From Sophora flavescens (lineage: Eukaryota > Streptophyta > Magnoliopsida > Fabales > Fabaceae), in contig CM061065.1 of the NCBI GenBank assembly GCA_030762895.1, positions 75,405,676 to 75,469,675 on the forward strand: DNA of 64,000 nt, in the 5' to 3' direction. The translations under genes and the position numbers were made by a program. The notes under the pieces were generated by a model. It was not told the DNA's origin. It saw only the letters and a list, made by a program, of their open reading frames with translations, and searched no databases. This document shows, piece after piece, positions 1 through 9,700 of the stretch (positions within the stretch are counted from its first letter, which is position 1; each line of letters begins with the position of its first letter).

Positions 1-1398
1 CTTAAACCTTGCTTGTCCCCAAGCAAACTAAGACTCAAAAATCAAAACGACTCAAGACCTGGCAAGCTTAAAAGATCCAATCAACATTGCACAAATTCAA
101 GCAACTTCATCAAAATAGTTTTCTTCATTGTTCCCCCCCTTTTCAAACAAAGCAATCCCCACGTTCATTTATTCTAAACAATTGAGAATTTCATCATGAA
201 AACAATCAGAAATCTAAGCAGGGGATCCAAGTCACACACAAGAAGGAGATCACCAAATTCAAACAACTGCCTTCCTCACAAGGGCATTTAGTATATCACT
301 CAATCACTCAGTTTGTGTCAGGCTAACAACTTGCACTCAGTTTCACTTTTCAAGAACACTTCCCAAAAATTTGATTTTCATCTCAAAATGGTTCCCACAG
401 AAAACATGCATGCAACATCAAAAGGTCTTTTATGGGATGTAATGGGGCCTGGCTGAGGGTAGGATATACAAAAGGAACTAGGCTGAAGACCCTAGGAACT
501 AAAAGAGCATGAACTATATTTACACTTTGAAATTCACTCAAGTTCCTTTCTTTATTTTTTTCTCTTTATACTTCTGGGTGACTACAGCCTTTTTATTTCT
601 TTTTGGCATTTTTGCTCTTTTTTTTTTTTAATATCCCAAACAACACATTACACCTTGCAGCCACCCCAAACTTTAGTTTCTTGCACCCATTCTAAGATTT
701 CATGCTCTCCTAATCCTAAGATCGGGTTAACATGGTTTTCCAGATTTTTGGGCTTATAACATTAGGTTATCAAGAATTAATCAGGCTAAAAGGCTGAAAG
801 GGCTAACTAGGGAACATGCATTAGGAATTGGTTATTTTTAGGCTAAGTAGCTATTTACAAAGAACATGCCTAAATCATATGAAGCAAACACATAATCATG
901 CAAACCAAAAAGAGATTCAATCAAATTCAGGGAAGTGCAACTTGAAAGTGATTTTCACACAGTCAAAAACATGTTGGAGGCTCAAAACCTCACCTGGACA
1001 TTCATGCAAATTGTTTGAAAGAGATTCTATCCCTAGTGTGTGCTTCCTATCACCCCAAACTTATCATAAATCATGTCATCATAACAAAATCCCAAAGTTC
1101 AGTTTTCAATTTCACATGGGAATCACTTTTCAAAAACAAAAATTTTTCAGCCTAGGGGGAATCATCACATATCAATCAAGCAAGCAATCTGTGCAACATC
1201 AATCAAAATCCAATAAACTTTCCAACAAAAGACTCAACATACAAATACTCCTGAGCTTCTCAAATTATTCAGGAGCTTTATTCAAAGAAAAGGAAAAACT
1301 ACTACTAGTTCCCTCCCCCACACTTAAAACGTGCATTGTCCCCAATGAACAACAGAACTATACAATCAGAGTGAGGGAAAGGAAAAGAAACTCCCTGA
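1..1398 (-). other. 3' untranslated region of element A with hairpins
   Basis: There is no coding similarity between the integrase stop and the left edge. Three inverted repeats stand out. GCTTG/CAAGC at 11-24 sits where elements D and E have a hairpin just before the polypurine tract. GCATTG/CAATGA (1332-1347) flanks a GGGGA-type loop and is followed on the minus strand by a purine-rich run (1311-1321). CTCCTGA/TCAGGAG at 1248-1275 has the same loop as hairpins in D and E but one base pair swapped. Long plus-strand frames here are chance openings. Confidence 0.7.
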
Positions 1399-2876
1399 TC
1401 AAGTATCAGTGTAGGTTGGAGCATGCAAAGATAGCTCCTCAACATTAGCATCCGCAGGGTCACCATCATCCACACCATGGAATGGCTTCAACCTTTGCCC
1501 ATTAACCTTGAAGGTTTTGTTGGTACTTGCATCCTTGATCTCTACTGCACCATATGGAAACACATTAGTAACAACAAATGGTCCTATCCACCTAGATCTA
1601 AGTTTCCCAGCCATCAATTTCAGGCGGGAATTAAACAATAAGACTTTCTGACCCACAAAAAATTCTTTCCTAACAATCATTCTATCATGAAATTGTTTTG
1701 TTCTCTCTTTATACATCCTGGAGCTTTCATAGGCTTCTAGCCTAAGCTCCTCAAGTTGCTTCGCAAATGCAGTTTTCTTTCAACACCAGATTTCTTCATG
1801 TCCATGTTACAACACTTTACTGCCCAATATGCTCTATGCTCAACTTCCACCGGGAGGTGACATGCCTTGCCAAATACAAGCCGGAAGGGGGACATTCCTA
1901 TAGGTGTCTTAAAAGCAGTCCTTTGGGCCCACAGTGCGTCTTCCAGACGGCGGCTCCATTCCCTTCTGTTCGGCTGCACCATCTTCTCTAGAATTTGCTT
2001 GATCTCCCTGTTTGATATTTCTGCCTGGCCATTGGTTTGGGGATGGTAAGAAGGGGACACTCTATGTACAACCCCATATTTCCTGAGTAAGGCCTCCATG
2101 GTTCTGTTGCAAAAGTGTGTGCCCTGGTCACTGATGATGGCCTTGGGTATGCCAAACCTGCAAAAAATGTTGGACCTAACAAATTTGGAAACAATCTGAG
2201 CATCGTTAGTCCTAGTGGGGATTGCTTCCACCCACTTTGAAACATAATCTACAGCCAACAGAATATATACAAAACCAAAAGAAGGAGGGAAAGGACCCAT
2301 GAAGTCCATCCCCCACACATCAAAGATCTCACAATAGAGCATGGGCTGCTGAGGCATCTCACTCCTACGAGTGATTGCAGGGCCTGTAGTTTGACATTCT
2401 TTACAATTCTTGTATACCTCATAGGAATCCCTAAAAATTATGGGCCAATAAAATCCAGAATCCAGGACTTTTCTTGCTGTCCTTTGAGGTCCAAAGTGTC
2501 CTCCAACTGGAGAGGCATGTGAGAAATGCAGGATGGACTCTGTCTCATGATCGGGTACACACCTCCGAATAACCTGGTCACTGCAAAACTTCCACAGGTA
2601 GGGATCATCCCACACATAATACTTTGCATCACTTTTGAGCTTGGGGAACTTATGTCTACTTGTACCTGTAGGAACAACACCAGCAACTAGAAAATTTACA
2701 ATGTCAGCAAACCAGGGGGTTACCCCATGCAGATGTAACAGTCTCTCATCAGGAAAATCATCTTGGATGGGAAAAGTATCCTCATCCTTTGCTATCCGGC
2801 TCAAATGATCTGCCACCAAATTTTCAGCTCCACTTTTATCCTTTATCTCCACATTGAATTCTTGGAGCAAAAGCAT
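1399..2876 (-). pseudogene. Athila integrase, frameshifted
   Basis: Integrase joins retrotransposon cDNA into host DNA. The 2876-1737 frame begins in the tail of RNase H (ADHLSR motif), then has the HHCC zinc region (HFSHASPVGGHFG, then CKECQ), the DDE core with WGMDFMGPF, ISDQGTHF and the catalytic Glu in NGQAE. It runs into a stop at 1737. The C-terminal domain (KLRSRWIGPFVV) resumes in another frame at 1716-1399. Comparing frames places a one-base loss near 1750-1757 in the run encoding the helix before MYKERTKQFHD. No chromodomain follows, as expected for Athila. All three catalytic acids are visible, so the frameshift is the main visible lesion in the integrase itself. Confidence 0.9.
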
Positions 2877-3390
2877 CCACCGGATCAGTCTTGGCTTAGC
2901 TTAAGCTTCTTCAACGATATTTCAAAGCTGCATGGTCGGTAAAAACAGTCACCCTAGAACCTAGCAAATAAGACCTAAACTTATCAAGTGCAAACACAAC
3001 AACTAGCGGTTCTTTCTCGGTGGTGGTGTAATTTGCCCGTGCAAAGCATCTAAGGTCCTAGAAGCATAGTGAATTACATGGGCAACCTTGCCCACCCTTT
3101 GTGCCGAACTGCTCCCACAAAGAAAAATTGGAAGCATCACACATCAGTTCAAAGGGAGTGTCCAATCGGGGGCTAGATGACGGGGGTAGAAGTCAACGCT
3201 TTCTTGAGATAGTCAAATGACTCCTTGCACTTTTCATCAAACTGGAACAGGGCATCATTCTTCAGCGAGTTTGACAATGGCGGTGCTATCTTGCTTGAAG
3301 TCCTTTATAAAGCGCTGTAGAAACCTGCATGTCCAAGAAAAGAACGGATCTCGCGTCACGCAAGATGGGTAAGGCAATGAAGAAATCACA
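2877..3390 (-). pseudogene. Element A RNase H region, decayed
   Basis: No long frame survives, but scattered pieces on the minus strand match the RNase H part of a Ty3/Gypsy polyprotein: a stretch reading roughly as DASNF, then TTEKEPLVVVFALDKF and VFTDHAALKY, in different frames with stops between them. It lies between the RT fingers/palm fragment and the integrase, as the polyprotein order requires. At least two frameshifts are needed to join the pieces. Confidence 0.65.
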
Positions 3391-5491
3391 TTAATTTTTG
3401 CGGGATCTACGTGAAATACCCTCTTTGGAAATTACATGACCCAAAACTATCCCCTGTTCTACCATGAAGTGGCATTTCTCATAATTCAAAATCAGATCAG
3501 TATCAATGCATCTTTGTAGAACTAGACCTAGACTATGCAAACAAGCATCAAATGAGGAGCCATACACAGTAAAATCATCCATGAACACCTCTATGCAATT
3601 TTCAATAAAGTCAGAGAAAATACTAAGCATGCATCTTTGAAAGGTGCCGGGGAGCATTACGAGGGCCAAATGGCATTCTCCTATAAGCAAACGTACCGAA
3701 GGGGCACGTGAAGGTGGTCTTTTCCTGATCCTCAGGGGCAATATGAATCTGGAAATACCCGGGAAAGCCAGCTAGAAAACAATAATGAGATTGACCAGCC
3801 AGCCGATCCAGCATCTGATCTATGAACGGCAAAGGAAAATGATCCTTTCTGGTGGCCTGCTTCAACTTCCTATAGTCTATACAAACTCGCCAGCTATTCT
3901 GGACTCTAGTAGGCACAAGCTCATTATTTTCATTCCTAACTACTGTTAGACCAGATTTCTTTGGTACAACTTGCACCGGACTTACCCAAGTACTATCAGA
4001 GATGGGGTAGATAATACCTGCCTGTAGAAGCTTAGTCACCTCTTTCTTCACCACATCCAAAATCAGTGGGTTAAGTCGCCTTTGGGCCTGTCTGACTGGC
4101 TTAGCCCCATCCTCCAATAAAATTCTGTGCATGCATCTGGAGGGGCTAATTCCTGGAATATCAGCCAATGTCCACCCAATAGCCTTCTTGTTCTTCCTCA
4201 GGACTTCTAAAAGCTTGGCTTCCTGATCAGAGTTGAGGCTGGAGGAAATGATGACTGGAAATGTTGCATTCCTCCCCAAGTAGGCATACTTCAGGTTCTC
4301 AGGAAGTGGTTTGAGTTCCAAAGAAGGCGGCTGCTCAACAGATGGTGCATTGGGAGTAGCCATGGGGTCAAGGACTTCTGCTGAATAGACAGCTTCACTC
4401 TCATTATCACTATCACTATCATCCTCACCCTGCAAGGTTGAATCCAAAAACTCAGAACAAACAGAACATGGGTTAGTGTTAGTACAGTTAGTACAAGTAT
4501 ATACATCATCAAAACCAGAAATAAGAGGAAAATCAGAAATAAAGTCATCATGAGTATCCTCAATAAACTCAGAGAGCAACTCTAAGTGGAATACAGAATG
4601 CTCCTCTACTGGGTGTTTCATAGCATCAAAGATCTTGAATTTGGCCACAATACCACCAAACTCCATAGACATAGTCCCATCATAAACATCAATCTTGGTC
4701 TTGGATGTCATCATGAATGGTCTGCCCAAGATTATAGGCGATCTACTAGACTGAGTCTCTCCTACCATGTCTAGGATGTAGAAGTCCGCAGGGAATATCA
4801 AATCATCAACTTGCACTAACACATCCTCTACCATTCCCCTGGGTCGGGCACTGGTCCTGTTAGCCAACTGGATGGTAAGACCTGTATACTGCAATGGCCC
4901 AAGATCAAGGTTATTAAAGATGGAGGTAGGCATGACATTGATTGATGCTCCCAAGTCCAACATGCAGTTTTCAAACTTCCTGTCCCCAATAGTGCATGGA
5001 ATAGTGAAGGTGCCTGGATCCTTGCACTTCTGTGGCAATGCTTGAGTAGGGGCTATAGAAGCAACTCTTTCTAGCTTAGACTGGATAAGCGCTGAGACAT
5101 TCATTCCCAAGTCAACCCTCTCATTAGTCTTCATTTTTCTCTTGTTGGTGCATAGATCCTTCAAAAATTTGGCATACTTGGGCACTTGCTTGATGACATC
5201 TAGGAGAGGAATATTTACAGCTACTTTTCTGAAAACATCAAGAATCTCCTTCTCCTTATTTTCACCACCAATCTTCAAATTTTTCTGAATTCTGTGTGGG
5301 AATGGGATTGGTGGTCTATACACTTTCTCAACTTCAACTTCAACCATAGGCTCAGGAGTAACCTCAACAGTAGGCTCAGGAGTTACCTCAATAGTTTCTT
5401 CATCCTTTCCAGAGGTGGCCTCAACAACCTTTCCAGATCTCATAGAGATGGCACTTACATTAGGGTTGGAGGCATTAGGATTTATCACTGG
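3391..5491 (-). pseudogene. Athila protease and reverse transcriptase, broken
   Basis: The open frame 5488-3623 (621 codons) contains a retropepsin domain with DLGAS at residues 178-182 (canonical DTG/DSG) and ILGRPF at about 253-258. A linker with C332-x2-C335-x5-C341-x2-C344 follows, then RT (WRVCIDYRKL at about 533). The RT motif A position reads FLAGFPGY (571-578) where LDG(F/Y)SGY is expected, so the metal-binding Asp is Ala. After MPFG the frame is lost near 3655, and the palm continues at 3741-3391 with the FMDD box. The first codons of the long frame sit directly against the solo LTR, so protease was once fused to gag in one polyprotein. Remaining RT thumb is missing or shifted. Confidence 0.9.
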
Positions 5492-5763
5492 CTGTGTGAT
5501 AAGCCTCTAGCTTATCTAGTTTTATGACTAGATGAACTGGGGTTTATGTGCCAATTTATTCGAGTTCACTCTCGTTTTCGCCCAAATTTGCCTTGTTTTG
5601 TTCCTAAGTTGGACTTTGACTCATTTTGCGTATTTTGTGTAGTTTTTAGGTTATTTTGAATAGAATTACGCTTGTGGGTGCTTTTGTTGTTTCAGGTTAA
5701 ATAAGTGAAGCTCCGGGAGTCAAGGAAAGTCGAAAAGCAGTGGAAATTGCAAGTCTGGAGACA

Positions 5764-6152
5764 CTCGCCTCGCGAGTGTATGCTCGCCCCGCGAGCCTGA
5801 AAGTCAACAAAGCAGCAAGTCATCACTTCAGTCTCGCCACGCGAGAGGTGTCTCGCCTCGCGAGATCATAAAGACCTGCAAGACAGAGACCATCACGGCC
5901 AAGCCGTGATGAAGACCACGCCCGTGGCAGTTTAAGGTTTGAACTCTCGCCCCGCGAGAAGCATCTCGCCCCGCGAGAGTTTGAAGACCCTGGAAGTCAG
6001 AGACCATCACGGCCCAGCCGTGATGAAGGTCACAGCCTAGAATTGAAGACTCGCCCCGCGAACACACTTTCGCCTCGCGAGAGTTCAAATTGAAAGCGCG
6101 CCAATTTTAATTCTCACCTCGCGAAAGGCTGCTCGCCTCGCGAACGAGCGCA
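5764..6152 (+). repeat. GC-rich palindromic word cluster in U3 of the solo LTR
   Basis: About a dozen variants of CTCGCCTCGCGAG / CTCGCCCCGCGAG and two of ATCACGGCC(A/C)AGCCGTGAT are spaced by roughly 20-40 bp, several preceded by GTCAGAGACC. The surroundings are AT-rich. The cluster ends 12 bp before a TATA-like box. Confidence 0.85.
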
Positions 6153-6164
6153 GATGAGGAATCC

Positions 6165-6172
6165 TATTTAAA
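6165..6172 (+). promoter_or_regulatory. TATA-like box of the solo LTR
   Basis: TATTTAAA lies about 670 bp from the LTR start, directly after the word cluster, matching the spacing seen in the other Athila-type LTRs of the window. Confidence 0.6.
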
Positions 6173-7142
6173 GGCTGTTGCAGATCAGATTGGGAAGAGA
6201 ACTGGGAGGAGGCTGTAGGGCTTTTGGAGGGCCGCGAATCCTAATAGTTTTCCACTGTTTAGAGTAGCATTTAGGGTAGTTTCTTTTCTCTTTGGAGCTG
6301 CGTCTCCCTTTTTCTTATGGAGATTATGTCCGATCGCTTGTCTATGAGCATGAGGAACTAATCCCCTCGTCCGAGGGAACGATGAAGCCACCCATGGCGA
6401 TGTAAATCCGATATGACGTATGTCTTTCTCCTTTAATTCAATTCTTGTTTTCCGATTCTGATTTGAATGTTTGATCATATGTTTTGCGTGATTAATCAGT
6501 TAAACGTGTTTGAGGCCTAACGGCGATTCGCGTTTCAGAACTTGAATCGGGATCATAAATGTTTTCTAATTCTGATTTGATTGTGTTGATCATATGTGTT
6601 GCCTGATTGACTTGTTAACGTTGATGAGGCTTAGTCAACGATTCACGTTTAGAACTTGAATTAGGATCATCGATCGAATATTGCACGAGAGTGAGTAGGA
6701 GATCGGTGCGACCTTATAGGGAACAAGAATTAACAGAATTCGAGATTAGGATTATGAGACCTAGTAAGTAATTAATCCAATCGTCGAATACGTCCAATGA
6801 GCACGAGAGTGGATTTAGGAGAATTTAGGGGTCCCGGTTGACATTGTAATTGAACTTAGGGAGGAATTCATCATCACTTGGGTGTACATATTGGGTAGGT
6901 GGATTTGCGACCTTGGACATTTTTATTTTCTGATTTTTAGTTAATTATTTCATTAGATTTGTTAATTGAATTTTAGATATTAATCTCTCTCTCAACCACC
7001 TTCTGTAACTTGACCGAACATATCTTATTTCCCGCGGATTAGTCGAATTGGTAGCGCAATCCCTGAGTTCGACCTCGGTAATTACTTACCGTGTTATTTT
7101 TATTACTTGCGACGACCCGGTACACTTGCCGGAGTCACAACA

Positions 7143-8480
7143 CTGTGCAGGCAGCTGGTTTGTCCCTTGACCTTGCTGTATGCTATTCATGGATGTGGCC
7201 AGCTGTCCAATATGTGTCCTCAAATCTTGAATACTAGCATCTGTCCGCTGCTGAAACTGTATACTAGATGCAGCCATTTGCTTTACCAAGTCTTCTAATG
7301 ATGGTCCAGAAGGTGCAGAATTGGTCACTGGAGGATGATTTTGAGGTGCCATCGGCTGTTGTTGGGATGAGTTCTCATACCGCAGATTAGGGTGATTCCT
7401 CCAGCTGGGATGGTACCTATTGGTAGAGAGGTCTGGAGTGCTGTACCGATTCTGACTGTTTCCTTGATTATAGGGGTTTACTGCATAAGCTTGAGGTACT
7501 TCACTGACAAACTCTTCTCTCTGGATCGGGCATGGATCAAATGGGTGCTCAGGTGAATTGCACATGCTACATAACTTTGCAGGCTGAACCTTGTCTATTG
7601 CCAATTGCCTTACAAAGGAAGTCAGCTCATCCAATCTATTCTCAAGGGCGGCCTGGTTGGAAGATGAACTATGAATCTCATGCACACCTCTTAGCTCAAC
7701 TGAATTTCTTCTTGTAGAAAACTGTTGGGAATTCAATGACATATTCTCAATGAGTTGCTTGGCAGCAGCTGGGGTCTTATCAACTAATGCTCCCCCACTA
7801 GCGGCATCCAAAAGATTCCTATCCATCGGCAGCAATCCTTCATAAAAGTATTGGATCAGGAGTTGTTCAGAAATTTGATGCTGAGGGCAACTAGATACCA
7901 AATGCTTGAACCTTTCCCAGTATTCAGCTAGTGACTCATTCCCTTGCCTGATGCCACATATCTCTTTCCTTATTGAAGCAGCTCTTGAAGCAGGAAAATA
8001 TCTTTCTAGGAACACCCTCTTCAAATCATTCCAAGTGGTGATGGAGTTGGGCTCAAGATACAATAGCCAATCCTTTGCAGCTCCCTGGAGTGAAAACGGA
8101 AAAGCCTTCAGCTTGATACTATCCTCAGTGACTCCCTCTGATCTTGAGGTTGTGGAGCATACAACTTGGAATTCCTTCAAGTGCTTGTGTGGATCCTCAC
8201 CTGCAAGACCATTAAACTTGGGCAACAAGTGAATAAAACCATATTTCAGTTCAAAAGGAGTGTCAGCACCAGGATATGAAATACACAATCCATTATAGTT
8301 GACATCAGGGGCAGCAAGCTGTCTTAATGTCCTCTGGTCTCCCATGTTTTCAAAAACAGTTTTAAAATTGGAATCACTACTAGTGCTAGCCCGAAATTCC
8401 CTACGGAGTGTGTGCAGTGTTCTTTCAATTTCCGGGTCAAAATCACACAGTTCAGGGCAATGAGACCTAGTAGCCAGACC
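7143..8480 (-). pseudogene. Athila gag (element A), truncated by solo LTR
   Basis: Gag forms the virus-like particle. The frame starting at MGDQRTLRQL (8345) shows the retrotransposon gag domain (FELKYGFIHLLPKFNG, FPFSLQGAAKDWL, WNDLKRVFLERYFP), a zinc knuckle CSMCNSPEHPFDPC (C-x2-C-x4-H-x4-C), and a C-terminal helix DASIQDLRTHIGQLA. The frame stays open upstream to about 8480 and encodes DPEIERTLHTLRREF, a sequence also present at the N-terminus of element D gag, but no ATG precedes it here, so the original start is probably lost. The last codons before 7143 are real; the stop at 7086 belongs to the inserted LTR. Confidence 0.88.
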
Positions 8481-8560
8481 AATTCAAAACAAAACAGAAA
8501 ATAAAATAAAGAAAAGAAAATAAAATAAAACAAATTGCGAAAAATAACAACTCAGAGTCC

Positions 8561-8575
8561 CCGACAACGGCGCCA
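8561..8575 (-). other. Primer-binding site (tRNA-Asp), element A
   Basis: Minus strand TGGCGCCGTTGTCGG matches the 3' end complement of plant tRNA-Asp except one base (T for C), 5 bases inside the LTR end. Elements D and E have the perfect version. Confidence 0.85.
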
Positions 8576-9287
8576 ATTTTTGGTCGCGCTGTCGCGCACG
8601 CGCCAAAAAGGACGAGCGGGTTTTGAAAATTTAGTTTTAGGGCGACAACTCGGATGTCGTCTCTCAAGGACTCTTAAAATGTTATTTTCCACAAAAATAA
8701 GTTTTGGGGGGGTTTGGATTGAGATACAATCAAAGAAAACAAAATAATGAAAACAGAGGAGTAAAACAAGACAGTTCAAAGAGGTTATCAAATGGCCAAA
8801 AACAGATTAATCTATTGCTCTTGATTTCCCACTATCATAGGTTCATGCAATTTCCAAGCCCTAAGCAGATTCTTATCCCCTCCCGGTTGTAGCAACAATT
8901 TACAAACGAAACTACTGCTACAGATACATGTCCCTATTCCCGAATTAAACAAACGGGGTTAAGCGCTCTTGAAATAAACGAACATGAACGCATTACACGC
9001 AGAATTAAACAAACGCGATTAATTATAGGAACATGATATCACCGGAAATAAATCAACACAATACATTATACTCCTGAATTAAACAAACAGAAATATAAAG
9101 CATGGCATTGAAGAGGGAAAAGCATACAAAACAGGAAAATACAAGAACCTCAAGTATATGGAAATCAATTACAATAGATCAATCCTAGAAACTTAGTTCT
9201 CCATAACACAAACGAAATCACACAGAAAAAATGTAAAACAGAAAAAATGGAGAAGCAAAAGTCTTTTCAAACTGTTCAGAATATCAA

Positions 9288-9294
9288 TTTATAC
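9288..9294 (-). promoter_or_regulatory. TATA box, LTR of element A
   Basis: TATAAAT on the minus strand, about 630 bp from the LTR start and directly downstream of the GC word cluster. Confidence 0.6.
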
Positions 9295-9311
9295 TAGTCA
9301 GAAATTAAGCT

Positions 9312-9700
9312 TATTCGCGAGGCGAAGCTTCTCTCGCGACGCGATTCTTGTGAACAGTCTGCACCCTTTGGTATTCTCACGAGGCGAACTATCCTTCGCG
9401 AGGCGAGGAACTGAAGAGTCTTCTTGTCATGCCCGTTATGGACATCAGGGGCCAACCGTGATGCTCTCTGACTTCCAGGCTCGCGAGGCGAATGAATGCT
9501 CGCGAGGCGATACTCTTCAACTTCAAAACTGCCACGGCCGTGACCTTCAACACGGGCAAGCCGTGATCGTCTCTGACTTTTCAGGGTTGCAAGACTCGCG
9601 GGGCGAGACCTTCTTCGCGGGCCGAACCAGAGACCTTGCATTTTCTTGGAACAGTCAGGCTTCGGGGTCGCGTGGCAAGTATAGCTTTCGCGGGGCGAAT
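9312..9700 (-). repeat. GC-rich palindromic word cluster in U3 of element A
   Basis: Repeated variants of CTCGCGAGGCGA, CTCGCGGGGCGAG and CACGGCCGTGA / GGGCAAGCCGTGAT occur in an AT-rich LTR. Several are attached to CTCTGACTT. The cluster ends about 20 bp upstream of the TATA box. Confidence 0.85.

Larger units (their letters stand above)
5497..7142 (+). mobile_element. Solo LTR (Athila-type) inside element A
   Basis: The 1646-bp block starts TGATAAGCC and ends GTCACAACA. It is bordered by the direct repeat CTGTG (5492-5496 and 7143-7147). Its first ~50 bp match the start of element A's own LTR read on the other strand, and both have a GC-rich word cluster followed by a TATA box, so it is a related but diverged family. 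No primer site or internal region is attached, which means LTR-LTR recombination removed the rest. Removing it and one repeat brings gag and protease of A back into one frame. Confidence 0.9.

Noticed and set aside
828..1448. 206-codon plus-strand frame
   Set aside because: Antisense to the 3' untranslated region and integrase end of element A; composition is that of AT-rich noncoding DNA and no motif is seen.
9312..9700. Host gene exon or CpG island
   Set aside because: No open frame is shared between families, and the position just upstream of an LTR TATA box recurs in every Athila-type LTR.
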